A stretch of 39,576 bases of DNA from Verrucomicrobiota bacterium (lineage in GTDB: Bacteria > Verrucomicrobiota > Verrucomicrobiia > Verrucomicrobiales > DEV007). Below the pieces are notes generated by a model. The model was not told the DNA's origin, ran no database searches, and saw only the letters and a program-made list of their open reading frames with translations. A program made the position numbers and the translations under genes. Each line of letters opens with the position of its first letter. The first letter of the stretch is position 1. Location of the stretch: assembly GCA_024277195.1 (NCBI GenBank), contig JAJRVS010000290.1:1-39576 (forward strand), in the 5' to 3' direction. Below are positions 24,874-33,296 of this stretch, piece by piece.

Positions 24874-24902
24874 ACGAATCACAAAATCCAACGATGATTC
24901 GT
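24874..24902. other. Hairpin ahead of the ABC exporter gene
   Basis: ACGAATCA and TGATTCGT make a perfect 8-bp stem with a 13-base loop, ending 28 bases upstream of the exporter ATG. It lies in the 115-base gap after the second TPR gene. A T-rich stretch follows on the minus strand only after about 14 bases, so it may be a leaky terminator or a leader structure. Confidence 0.35.
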
Positions 24903-24961
24903 CAAAAAACACCTACCCTCTTAGAACCTGCTATTATGACGACAAAAAAGACCAAAGCCCC

Positions 24962-26077
24962 TCACTTAGCCTTTTTCTCTTTGGGTTTGTCCTCTTTTTT
25001 GCTGCCAGCTTCTTTAGCTTTCTTTTCATCGGCAGCTTTTTTGTCCGCCACAGCATTTGCCGTTTTAGCGGCGTCTTCACCCTCTTTTTTCTCTTTCTCC
25101 TCTTTCTTCACCTCAGCCGCTTGAACTACCGGGATATCAGGAAGAACGGCATAAGCAGCGTATTCTGCGGGGATCTCCCCACCTCCAACACCATTTTTAT
25201 AATAATAAGCCAATCCCTGCATTTGCCACAACTTCCCTTTCAACTCCTTTAACTTGGGATCAGCAGCTTCGATCGCCAGTGCCGCCAACATCGCCTCATT
25301 AGCCAAGGCAGGTGAATTGCCATAAGTAATCGTGAACGCCCGGTAATAATCCTCCAAAGCCAACCCCTGTTTTTTCTCCTGCTCATACATCTTGCCACGA
25401 ATAAAAGAAAGTTGGATCATAATCGGTTTGGGCATCTTTTTGAACACCGGAGCCGGCAACATCTTGGCGTCCCCCACCTGCGGCACTTCGTAGAATTTAA
25501 GTCCCGCTTTCACCACATCCCATTGGTTGGCAGAAAAAGCCGCCCACATCTTCATCAACTGAACCTTCTCTGCAAACAGTTTGTCCTGGGTCGTCGAAAT
25601 GCTTTTGCCTGACTTGGTCGCCAGCAACGCACCTAATTCTTCGTATTTGCCCAAACGACGCAAGGACTCCATCTGGAAAAATCTCGCTTCACTAGCGAAG
25701 TTATCCTTCAGCGCCGAAATACCTTCGTAATCCGTCGCCACCTTACCAAAAATCTTGGCCGCCGCATCATACACCCCCTGTGTAAACGCCTGGCGCCCCC
25801 GTCCCATCAAACTCGACTCCTCCTGGAAAAAAATAGTCTTCACCGCAGTGCGATTGATTGCCGTGCCCTTGCCTTGTGCCGTGTAAGCAAACAAAATCTG
25901 TTTGTTATTCGAATCTTGAATGAAACCTGTCTCCCGGTTGCCATCCGTCTTCATCATCGTCACTTTGGCCGCAGCCGCATCAACCTGACCTCCACTCATG
26001 CTCCAAACTCCCAGCGCAACCAAAGCCACGCCCGCTTTCGCTGCTACTCCCAATAATCCTGTTCTCATCACCTTCAT
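24962..26077 (-). CDS. Exported TPR-like protein with Lys/Glu-rich tail
   Basis: A 371-residue exported protein. The signal peptide is about residues 1-32 (hydrophobic VALVALGVWSMSGG, cleavage near VDAAAA). A small beta-rich part (KVTMMKTDGNRETGFIQ) is followed by helical-repeat sequence (RQAFTQGVYDAAAKIFGKVATDYEG, MYEQEKKQGLALEDYYRAFTITYG), consistent with degenerate TPRs. The last 50 residues are a low-complexity Lys/Glu/Ala tail. The ATG at 26077 was preferred over a GTG 42 bases upstream because it opens the signal peptide. It follows the large TPR gene by 48 bases. It is probably periplasmic; the family is not recognised. Confidence 0.7.
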   Translation of the reverse strand: MKVMRTGLLGVAAKAGVALVALGVWSMSGGQVDAAAAKVTMMKTDGNRETGFIQDSNNKQILFAYTAQGKGTAINRTAVKTIFFQEESSLMGRGRQAFTQGVYDAAAKIFGKVATDYEGISALKDNFASEARFFQMESLRRLGKYEELGALLATKSGKSISTTQDKLFAEKVQLMKMWAAFSANQWDVVKAGLKFYEVPQVGDAKMLPAPVFKKMPKPIMIQLSFIRGKMYEQEKKQGLALEDYYRAFTITYGNSPALANEAMLAALAIEAADPKLKELKGKLWQMQGLAYYYKNGVGGGEIPAEYAAYAVLPDIPVVQAAEVKKEEKEKKEGEDAAKTANAVADKKAADEKKAKEAGSKKEDKPKEKKAK

Positions 26078-26125
26078 AATTAAAGTTTTAGTTACTTCTT
26101 CAGTTAAGCTCACACTCAAGCTTGT

Positions 26126-29100
26126 CTATTTCTTTCCTCCAGCTGCTTTTTTCTGACCAGCTTCCTCTTCAACAATTCCCAACTGCAGGCCGATTTCCGC
26201 CACCTGCTCAGGCGTCAGATTCAGTTCATTCCTAACGGCAGGCAAGCGGCGACGCAAGCGCGCCAGAGCTCCCGAAGGATCATCCGACTCCTTGGCCTTT
26301 TGGAACATATACAGAATCTTCCTCAAATAACTGTAAGCTCTGATCCGTTTCTCCGGATCATTAATCTTGTAGGCCAGCTCAAAACCTTGTTCCAGGGCCT
26401 GACTCGACCACTCTGTATATCCCCCATACACTGCGATCACCGCATTGTAGACCTTGATCGCATCATCGGTTTTGCCGAGATTTTCAAGAGCAACCCCATA
26501 ACGGAAGTTAGATTCCGCACGTGCCGGGCGATCCAACCATTTTTTGTTTTTATTGATCTTGCCAAAATACTCCCGAGCCCCTTCCCAATCTTCCAACTTG
26601 GTCGCCAAACGTCCCAGATTCAAATAAGCATCGGGAATCAATGACACCTCTTTGTATTGATTGATCACTCGCAAAAAACGTTCGCGAGCCGAATTGAGTT
26701 TGTCCGGCGTTGCAGCCCCTCTTATTTCAATCTTACCAATTTCAAAGTCTGCAGGTGCTTTGAACGCATCGTCCGGGCGAACCAACAACTCTTCGAAGTA
26801 AGGCACCGCCAAAAACGGATTGTCCGTCTTTGCGAGATAAAGTCCGATCTGCTGCAAGGCAAATTCTGACAGATTGTTCATCTCGTAGTTTTTCATTTCC
26901 TCAAACACCGCAGCGATTTCATCTTGAATCGCAGCATATTCAGGACTGTCTTTTTTGACAGAATTACGCTTACCTTGCAACACCACCACCTTCTGAATCT
27001 TCAACCAAGTCAACAAAGCCTGGTTCGTTTTATCAACTCCGGGAAAATCATCAAAGGCCGCAGCGGTTTTGTCTGCCCCACGGGTTCGAACGGATGCCTC
27101 GGAATAAGAACCAATCGCTTGGCGCAACAACTCGATGTCCTGCTCGTGCGCTTCCTGATTACCCATGAAGTTAATCATTTTCTCCAACTGTTTCAGGCCG
27201 TCTTCCGCCCGGCCAGCTTTTTCCAAAGCTTCCATGGTGAACACCGAAATCTGCGGTTCCCAGTAAGTGCCTTCATAATCAGGGAAAAAGGCATCGTAAT
27301 ACTTCACCGCGTCATCCCATTTCTCCAGTCGTATGCTCAAGTCAGACGACCGAGCCAGAGCTTCCGCCACACTTTCTTTGCGCTTACGCTTTTTGCCCTC
27401 GTCAATCGCCACCGAAAAATAACCCAGGGCTTTTTCCGTAAGCTCCCTCTTCTTGTCTTCATCCTCCGTTTCCAATCCTGCTTTGACGTCATAAGCGTCG
27501 CCTCCCATATTCAAAGCCCGGTCGAGCACCACCGAATCTTTACGCACCTCTCTCAATTTATCAATCGCCTCGATGCTCTTGTCGTATTCTTCCAAATTAA
27601 AGTGACAGGTCGCACGATCAAACAAAGCCAAATCAAGAAACTTGGACTGTGGAAATTCTTGAAAGTAGAGATCCAACAAACCCGCCGCTTTGGGGAATTT
27701 ACCAGTGATCACATAGTTGCTTGCCTGATAATAAAGCGCCGCTTCACGGTTTCCGCTATCGGGGTATTTATCTGCAAACAAATCCAACGGCTCCTGGGCT
27801 TCCACATGATTGCCGAGGAAATACATAGCTGCTCCATATAAGTGATCGGCCAGTTCCCGTGCCGGATCACCTGGCTCGTATTTTTTGCGCACCTTCTCGC
27901 ACACTTCCAACACTGTGTTGTATTCACGAGCGGTGAACAGCGACTGCAGCATGAAAGTCGCGACATTGTTTTCCAGACGATGATCTGGAAACTCTTTCAT
28001 GAATTTGTCGCCGTAATACTGCGCACTGCTGTAGTCACCCAACAAAGTCGAAAAGCGAGCCGCTTCATGCAAGATCTCAGGCCGCGCTTTGCTCTTAAGA
28101 TAATTCTCGGCCAAATAAGTGTAAATCGCCCGACTTGCCGTGCGGTTACCCAATTTATCGTAGCTAGCAGCTACTAAGCGCATCAATTCCAAATCCGATT
28201 GATCCGGTTTTTTCAGCTCATCCTCATACTTTTTGATCGTCGAGCTGTAAATAGCCGGAACAGGCGTTCCCTGACGCAAGGTCAAAGTCCGCATTTTGAC
28301 ATCAGCCAGAATATCGTCAGCGGTAGGGATCATCGAATAATAACGCAAGGCCAAGGTGTGCAAACCAGCCTGCGCCGATTCAAAACCCAGTTTTTTCAAG
28401 CGTTGCCCGAAACCAAAACGAGCTTGATCAAAAGGCTGCACCGTCAGCGCCTTTGAGTATTTATTTAAAAAATCATGTGCTTTGCGATTGATGATGTCCT
28501 TACCCAATTTGCTCGACTGATCAATCCAGCCCAGACTCAACTCCAGCAAGCCCTGCATCAGAAACTGCGGAGCCACTTTCCACTGGGCCTGATTTTCAAA
28601 CAGTTTGCGAATCTCCACCTCCCCTTCATCCACCATGCCAACCGCAATCAACGCTCCCCCTTTTCGCAAAGCATACACATTCCTCACCGACGCCAACTCT
28701 TTGGGGTCTGGTTTAGAGCTGAGATAACGTTGATAAAGTTTCAGCGCCTCAGCGGGATTTTTACTCATTTGCTCACAATAGCCCCACTGGAACACCGCCA
28801 GCTTCTCGCGTTTGTTAGTCGAGTCAATTTTCGATACATTTTTCTCTCCCGGTTTGGGATTGGGATAATCCTCGACACAGGTCTTAAAAGCATTTCGCGC
28901 CTGCTCCCATTGGAATATCTGCAACAAAGCGGTACCGTAATCGAAATAAATGCCCCCAAAACCCGGACCGTAATCCTCCATCCCCACTGATCCGTAGATC
29001 TTGATCGCTTTTTCAAAAATGGGTATCGCTCCTTTGAAGTCTCCCACCTGTGCTTTTTCCGACGCTGCCAGATAGAGTCCCTCCAACGATTCATCCCCGT

Positions 29101-29233
29101 CTTGAGCAAATCCCTGGGTCACCCCGGTCACGGCTAACAACAGAATCGTCATGCTCGCCACCCATCCAGTGGACAATCTTGCGGTCAAAACCCGGGCAAC
29201 GGGGGCTGTTTTCATTTTTAGTGTTCTCATCAT
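26126..29233 (-). CDS. Large exported tetratricopeptide-repeat protein
   Basis: A 1035-residue TPR protein with a signal peptide (hydrophobic MTILLLAVTGVTQGF, cleavage near FAQ|DG). Helix-turn-helix repeats run throughout, for example KAQVGDFKGAIPIFEKAIKIYG, YYQASNYVITGKFPKAAGLL and ALENLGKTDDAIKVYNAVIAVYG, with the usual small residues at positions 8 and 20 and the Y-P/F-P between repeats seen in periplasmic BamD/CpoB-like TPRs. The C-terminus is Lys-rich. It follows the ExbB/ExbD genes, so it probably forms a periplasmic scaffold for that motor; partners are not known. ATG codons at 29233, 29230 and 29215 are all possible; AGAGA lies upstream of the first. Confidence 0.82.
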   Translation of the reverse strand: MMRTLKMKTAPVARVLTARLSTGWVASMTILLLAVTGVTQGFAQDGDESLEGLYLAASEKAQVGDFKGAIPIFEKAIKIYGSVGMEDYGPGFGGIYFDYGTALLQIFQWEQARNAFKTCVEDYPNPKPGEKNVSKIDSTNKREKLAVFQWGYCEQMSKNPAEALKLYQRYLSSKPDPKELASVRNVYALRKGGALIAVGMVDEGEVEIRKLFENQAQWKVAPQFLMQGLLELSLGWIDQSSKLGKDIINRKAHDFLNKYSKALTVQPFDQARFGFGQRLKKLGFESAQAGLHTLALRYYSMIPTADDILADVKMRTLTLRQGTPVPAIYSSTIKKYEDELKKPDQSDLELMRLVAASYDKLGNRTASRAIYTYLAENYLKSKARPEILHEAARFSTLLGDYSSAQYYGDKFMKEFPDHRLENNVATFMLQSLFTAREYNTVLEVCEKVRKKYEPGDPARELADHLYGAAMYFLGNHVEAQEPLDLFADKYPDSGNREAALYYQASNYVITGKFPKAAGLLDLYFQEFPQSKFLDLALFDRATCHFNLEEYDKSIEAIDKLREVRKDSVVLDRALNMGGDAYDVKAGLETEDEDKKRELTEKALGYFSVAIDEGKKRKRKESVAEALARSSDLSIRLEKWDDAVKYYDAFFPDYEGTYWEPQISVFTMEALEKAGRAEDGLKQLEKMINFMGNQEAHEQDIELLRQAIGSYSEASVRTRGADKTAAAFDDFPGVDKTNQALLTWLKIQKVVVLQGKRNSVKKDSPEYAAIQDEIAAVFEEMKNYEMNNLSEFALQQIGLYLAKTDNPFLAVPYFEELLVRPDDAFKAPADFEIGKIEIRGAATPDKLNSARERFLRVINQYKEVSLIPDAYLNLGRLATKLEDWEGAREYFGKINKNKKWLDRPARAESNFRYGVALENLGKTDDAIKVYNAVIAVYGGYTEWSSQALEQGFELAYKINDPEKRIRAYSYLRKILYMFQKAKESDDPSGALARLRRRLPAVRNELNLTPEQVAEIGLQLGIVEEEAGQKKAAGGKK

Positions 29234-29352
29234 TCTCTTCGGCTAAATATTCGGGGTATTCAGAGGGTTTTGATCCCCTTTTTGGTGCCGCACACGACAC
29301 CTTATATAACTTTTTAAGCTGCTTAAATTTGTATCACTCTCAAAATATCATT

Positions 29353-29508
29353 CTAGCCCCAATTTTCCAAGCACATAGCACTTGATACCGTGATTTCGGG
29401 ACAGCTACACATTCGCTGCGATTTCAAATCATCCAGCTGATACGCAGTCAGATAGCTGCGTTCAATACCAAGGGTGCTCATGCTGTGATCGCGAACCCTG
29501 GTTTTCAT
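29353..29508 (-). CDS. Possible small ORF between exbD and the TPR gene
   Basis: A 51-codon ORF from ATG at 29508 to TAG at 29353, starting 24 bases after the second exbD. The product starts MKTRVRDHSMSTLGIERSYL and carries three cysteines (MCSC, then AMC), with no membrane segment. No Shine-Dalgarno sequence is seen, but this is common here. It fills about half of the 298-base gap; the rest, up to the TPR gene, holds a weak hairpin (GGTGTCG/CGGCACC with a G-U pair near 29290) and AT-rich sequence that could include a promoter. It may equally be a chance ORF. Confidence 0.35.
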   Translation of the reverse strand: MKTRVRDHSMSTLGIERSYLTAYQLDDLKSQRMCSCPEITVSSAMCLENWG

Positions 29509-29531
29509 AAAATTCAACAAAGCGTTACGCG

Positions 29532-29993
29532 CTATTTCTTTTTATCCGAGAATCCGGTGATCGTAACATTGTGAATTTTCACCTTGGCCAAGGCGTTCAA
29601 TACATCGATGAATCGCTGCCCCACTGCGGCGTCATCCACCGCCACCACCACCACGGGTTGGGAGCCAGTCAAATCAGCCGCATCCTTGTACTGCTTTAAT
29701 TTTTCGTCCAGATTCACCAGCGTCCGGTTATTGACATCTTCGTCCAAAGTCTTGTCGTCTACTACGATCGCCCCCGCCGCATTCACCGTGATCGTCATCT
29801 GGTCAATTTCCACTTCGGAAGCAGACGAACTATCCGTGGTTGGCAGCGTCATGCCCAAATCCGTTTCTTTCGGATCCAGAGTCTGGGTCACCAGAAAGTA
29901 AATCAACAAAAGAAAGCTGACGTCAATCATCGAGGACATGTCCAAACCTGGCTCCTCTTCTTCTGGTATCTGCAGTTTTGTATTTCCCGCCAT
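29532..29993 (-). CDS. exbD: ExbD/TolR family protein (second copy)
   Basis: A 153-residue ExbD/TolR-type protein: a short cytoplasmic N-terminus with EEEE, one transmembrane helix (DMSSMIDVSFLLLIYFLVTQ, with the proton-path Asp at residue 24) and a periplasmic domain of about 110 residues. It pairs with ExbB to use proton motive force. It differs clearly from the first exbD (30058-30513), suggesting a heteromeric ExbD arrangement. The gap to exbD1 is 64 bases. Confidence 0.88.
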   Translation of the reverse strand: MAGNTKLQIPEEEEPGLDMSSMIDVSFLLLIYFLVTQTLDPKETDLGMTLPTTDSSSASEVEIDQMTITVNAAGAIVVDDKTLDEDVNNRTLVNLDEKLKQYKDAADLTGSQPVVVVAVDDAAVGQRFIDVLNALAKVKIHNVTITGFSDKKK

Positions 29994-30057
29994 GAGAGTT
30001 TTATTCTTGCTAAAATTTGTAAAATAGTCGTTTCAATATAACTGAAAACAACATCGC

Positions 30058-30513
30058 TCAGTCTTTTTCCACCACATAGGTGCCGAAGATCACATCCACC
30101 ACCAGCGCATCCGCCGCGGCTTTAACGATTTCCTTGATATAACGAGTCTGCACCCGTTTGTCAGCCCTTAGATGCAGTCGGCTTTTCACCCGCATTTCAT
30201 CATTTTTCTGACGCTCGGTATCGACATACTCGGACACCGCATCAGCCGTAGGAAAGGCCATGCTCTGTTCAGGACCAAAAAACTTGCCATCTTCATGAAT
30301 ATTCACCACGATCCGGCCGCCCTTGTTTTCAGCCACCGCAGCCGCATCCGCCGTTGGGGGTTTCACGTCCTTGTCAATTTTGACAATGATCATGTGCGAA
30401 CTCACCATAAAGAAAATCAACAGCAGGAACACCAAGTCGATCATCGGAGACATATCCATGCTCATGGTCTCCCCTTCGCCTGCCATTGCTCTTCTGAGTT
30501 TTGCTGATGCCAT
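30058..30513 (-). CDS. exbD: ExbD/TolR family protein (first copy)
   Basis: A 151-residue ExbD/TolR-type protein with a basic N-terminus, one transmembrane helix (MDMSPMIDLVFLLLIFFMVS, Asp26 in the conserved position) and a periplasmic domain containing KIDKDVKPPTADAAAV and a C-terminal HLRADKRVQTRYIKEIV segment typical of the family. It lies 108 bases after exbB, with a perfect hairpin between them. It is expected to form the stator/proton channel with the ExbB-like protein. Confidence 0.9.
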   Translation of the reverse strand: MASAKLRRAMAGEGETMSMDMSPMIDLVFLLLIFFMVSSHMIIVKIDKDVKPPTADAAAVAENKGGRIVVNIHEDGKFFGPEQSMAFPTADAVSEYVDTERQKNDEMRVKSRLHLRADKRVQTRYIKEIVKAAADALVVDVIFGTYVVEKD

Positions 30514-30571
30514 TGTTAGATCCTTTTGTTTTTTTGCTAAAATTCACCCGATCAAACTTTTGAACCTTACA

Positions 30572-30596
30572 GCTGGAAACCCATACGATTTCCAGC
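30572..30596. other. Perfect hairpin between exbB and exbD
   Basis: GCTGGAAA and TTTCCAGC form an 8-bp stem with a 9-base loop in the 108-base exbB-exbD gap. There is no T-run after it on the minus strand. It could set the ratio of exbB to exbD by RNA processing or partial termination, since ExbB is usually needed in excess. Confidence 0.4.
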
Positions 30597-30621
30597 CATT
30601 AAGAACAAAAATTTAATAAAC

Positions 30622-31437
30622 TTACCCTTCTGCGATACCTTCAGGCACCTTGGCCAACTGCTGGTCTCCATGCACCGTCGCCATTGCCAGGCCCATAGCA
30701 TCGTCCACCGTCTGGTGCGCATCAGCCACCAAGGAGTTGAACTTGTTTTTGAAGAAGAAAAACGCAAACAGACAAGGCAGCGCAACCACCAGGCCAGTTG
30801 CCGTCGTCATCAGGGCTTCCCCAATCGCCGAAGCCATCTTGCCCGGATCCGATCCACCACTCACTCCCAATGTAGCAAAGGCTTTGATCATACCAGAAAC
30901 CGTTCCCAACAATCCAACCATCGGAGCCGCCTGGGCAATCACTGAGAAATATCCGATCCAGGACATGTAAGAAGGGTTTTCCCGCACCGTGAAGTCCGCC
31001 ACGGCGTCATCCACTTTATCTTTCCCCAATCCTTCCGTATCCGTAGCATCGACATTCGGCAACGCCGTTGCCAACATCCGCCCCAGGTAAGAAGCGCTGT
31101 CAGCCGAAGCTTCAATCGCACTGCGAACCCGGACTTCAGCCATTTTGTCCAACACCGAAGCTTTCAATTCCGGTGGAACGAATTTCTTAGCCGTCAACTG
31201 CATCGCATTGTAAACAGTCAAAGTAATGAAACCCACGGAAAGCAGCCCCAACGGCCACATGGCCCAGCCACCTTCCATGATATTATCCCATAGCGTTTTC
31301 GTTTGTGCCGAGTCAGCGGCAGCGGCGGCAGCCGCTTCCTGCGCAAACACATCCGGCATGCTCGTTACGGCCACAGCCAGAATTCCAAAAGTCATCCACG
31401 CGAGGTGGGAGCGGTTAAAAGAGTAGTTTTTCAGCAT
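30622..31437 (-). CDS. exbB: ExbB/TolQ/MotA family proton channel protein
   Basis: A 271-residue ExbB-like protein. It has an N-terminal signal-like segment (WMTFGILAVAVTSMPDVFA) and an Ala-rich linker, then a transmembrane helix (GWAMWPLGLLSVGFITLTVYN), a cytoplasmic loop, and the conserved pair AAPMVGLLGTVSGMIKAF and IGEALMTTATGLVVALP. The N-terminal signal peptide ahead of the first helix is common in the ExbB proteins of several non-proteobacterial phyla. It is the first gene of the ExbB-ExbD-ExbD-TPR cluster. A candidate terminator separates it from the ABC ATPase gene upstream, so it should have its own promoter between 31438 and 31503; no clear boxes were seen. Confidence 0.93.
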   Translation of the reverse strand: MLKNYSFNRSHLAWMTFGILAVAVTSMPDVFAQEAAAAAAADSAQTKTLWDNIMEGGWAMWPLGLLSVGFITLTVYNAMQLTAKKFVPPELKASVLDKMAEVRVRSAIEASADSASYLGRMLATALPNVDATDTEGLGKDKVDDAVADFTVRENPSYMSWIGYFSVIAQAAPMVGLLGTVSGMIKAFATLGVSGGSDPGKMASAIGEALMTTATGLVVALPCLFAFFFFKNKFNSLVADAHQTVDDAMGLAMATVHGDQQLAKVPEGIAEG

Positions 31438-31503
31438 CTTTAATTAGTATTTCGTTTTCAAATAGTGCACGCGCTTTTCTAATATTCTCAGCACTCTGTA
31501 AAG

Positions 31504-31530
31504 AAAAAACGGCAATTAATTGCATTTTTT
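31504..31530 (-). terminator. Possible intrinsic terminator after the ABC ATPase gene
   Basis: Right after the ABC stop codon the minus strand has an A-run, the palindrome GCAATTAATTGC and then TTTTTT. The A- and T-runs extend the stem. It is AT-rich, so weak, but it lies exactly between the ABC gene and exbB. Confidence 0.45.
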
Positions 31531-31533
31531 TCT

Positions 31534-32301
31534 TCATTCGGCACTTTTAACCTCTAACACATTCTTTTCTGTTAATGCCAGAAATAAATCTTCAATTCCA
31601 CTTTCCACCCCCTCAGCGCCACTTTGACTCTGCGGTAATTGCCTGAGTTCTGCCAGGCTGCCCACCGCACACAACCGTCCGTTATTGATCACCCCGATAC
31701 GATCTGCCAACTCCTCTGCGACGTTCAATTGATGCGTAGACATGAACACAGTTACCCCCTTCCGGCTACGCTCTTTCAGCTCTTCTTTTATGATCCTTGT
31801 ATGGCGGGGATCAAGCCCCACCATTGGCTCGTCTATCACGATCACCTCCGGTGAATGCAGCAACGCAGAGGCAATGCCCAGCCTTTGCCGGGTTCCGTGG
31901 CTCAAGTGCTCGATACGCTGCCCTGCATGCTCACCAAGGGATAGGCGGTCAAACAAGTCAGCTGTAATACGCTGGGATTCCCCACTATCCATTTGAAATA
32001 AATCGCCGATGAAATTCATAAACTCCAAAGGAGTGAGTTTATCATAAAATTCAGCCACGTCCGGCACATAGCCTATCCGTTTTTTCACTTCGAGCGGTTC
32101 TTCAAAAACATCAAAACCACAAATTTTTGCGGTTCCAGAGGTGGCTTGTAATAATCCAGTGAGCAATTTAATCGTAGTGGTCTTGCCTGCCGCGTTCGGA
32201 CCAAGAAAAGCAAAAAACTCTCCTTTTTCAATTTTCAGGTTCAATTGATCCAGAGCCACCAGCTCTCCATAGGACATCGACAAATCAATCACTTCTATCA
32301 T
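31534..32301 (-). CDS. ABC transporter ATP-binding protein (ABC-2/CcmA type)
   Basis: A 255-residue ABC ATPase: Walker A GPNAAGKTTTIKLL near residues 34-47, a Q-loop region GYVPDVAEFYDKLTP, signature LSHGTRQRLGIASALLHS, Walker B VIVIDEPMVGLDP and H-loop STHQL. The short GLLQATSGTAKICGFDV segment and the signature type fit the CcmA/NatA/GldA group that pairs with an ABC-2 permease. No permease is encoded in the window; the gene upstream encodes a single-helix protein. It is probably cotranscribed with that gene, 49 bases apart. The substrate is unknown. Confidence 0.9.
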   Translation of the reverse strand: MIEVIDLSMSYGELVALDQLNLKIEKGEFFAFLGPNAAGKTTTIKLLTGLLQATSGTAKICGFDVFEEPLEVKKRIGYVPDVAEFYDKLTPLEFMNFIGDLFQMDSGESQRITADLFDRLSLGEHAGQRIEHLSHGTRQRLGIASALLHSPEVIVIDEPMVGLDPRHTRIIKEELKERSRKGVTVFMSTHQLNVAEELADRIGVINNGRLCAVGSLAELRQLPQSQSGAEGVESGIEDLFLALTEKNVLEVKSAE

Positions 32302-32350
32302 AACCCTGCTATTTCACTTAACGATCTGTCTCTGCACCTATTTTCTGTGC

Positions 32351-33232
32351 TCAATTTTTATCCTGGTAAACTTCGAGTGGCACCAGGACTTCCGCTAGAG
32401 CTTCATAGCCCAACGCCGTTTGAATCATTAATGGCTCCCCCGTTTCACTCAATGACAAAGTCACATCCGCATCTGTTTTATTTTTCGATGTCCGGCCTTT
32501 AATCAACAGCTGATACACCAGCATACGGCGACCGGCAACCAAAGCACTTCCATAACGCCCGCTGATCTCCGGAGCCCAGGATTCCAATCCGCTTTTTTCC
32601 AAACCTCCATCGGACAACAGCGAATCCAAAGGCAGCAAGCGCCCCATCCACCCCAATTCAGGCAGCTTGGACAAACCCGCAGGCTCCCCTTCATACTGAA
32701 ACAATGATTGCCCCTTGGATCGCACACTCAAAGAAATCTTATTCTCCGGTTGATCAAAACCAGCCTGGGCTCCCAGATCAAGATCCGGCATCCGTAGGAC
32801 AAAATTCCCTCGGGGGAAATTCAACTCATCATCAAGATCCACCGCGCCGCGCCAGGAAACGCCCCTGTCGCGATTGACCGTAGCGTCAGGCGCCGCGCCG
32901 CCAGTAGAAAAAGAATCCACCGATCCTGCCACAGAAATCCCTCTCAAACTTTTACTTCCGACTTCTGCATCCGACGAACCTGTTGCCAACTGCGTGCTCA
33001 AGCTCATGTGCCCGATGCGAAGCCCGTCTTTCAAAATGGTCAGCTCCGCCCCTTCGGTCCAGGCAAAAAACATTTCAAAAACTTTATCCGGTGGCACCCT
33101 GACCATTTGGGACTCATCAGAAAAAAAATAGCGCTTCACCAAAACCCCTATCGTTACCAACCAGAAAGTGATCACCGCCAGTTTTACCGCTAAAAACCAA
33201 ACGGCGCTTTTTTTATTAACCAACTTCCCCAT
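32351..33232 (-). CDS. Hypothetical single-TM protein upstream of the ABC ATPase
   Basis: A 293-residue protein with a single transmembrane helix (WFLAVKLAVITFWLVTIGVLV, about residues 12-32) and a large outer part. The outer region begins with RVPPDKVFEMFFAWTEGAELTIL, then alternates beta-like sequence (DGLRIGHMSLSTQL, NFVLRMPDLDLG, DVTLSLSETGEPLMIQTALGY). No known domain is recognised. It may be an accessory to the ABC ATPase gene 49 bases downstream. The gene is divergent from the CysJ-like gene, with 64 bases between the two starts and an ACTATAAAG-type box right before this ATG. Confidence 0.65.
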   Translation of the reverse strand: MGKLVNKKSAVWFLAVKLAVITFWLVTIGVLVKRYFFSDESQMVRVPPDKVFEMFFAWTEGAELTILKDGLRIGHMSLSTQLATGSSDAEVGSKSLRGISVAGSVDSFSTGGAAPDATVNRDRGVSWRGAVDLDDELNFPRGNFVLRMPDLDLGAQAGFDQPENKISLSVRSKGQSLFQYEGEPAGLSKLPELGWMGRLLPLDSLLSDGGLEKSGLESWAPEISGRYGSALVAGRRMLVYQLLIKGRTSKNKTDADVTLSLSETGEPLMIQTALGYEALAEVLVPLEVYQDKN

Positions 33233-33296
33233 CTTTATAGTATTTGAATAGCTTTGACTTGCTCTTTTTGAAACTACCTTCTACGATCCCCACATC

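Noticed and set aside
26924-27841. Plus-strand frame of 305 codons opposite the large TPR gene
   Set aside because: It is an antisense shadow of a long real gene; the translation is rich in Phe, His and Arg and shows no domain.
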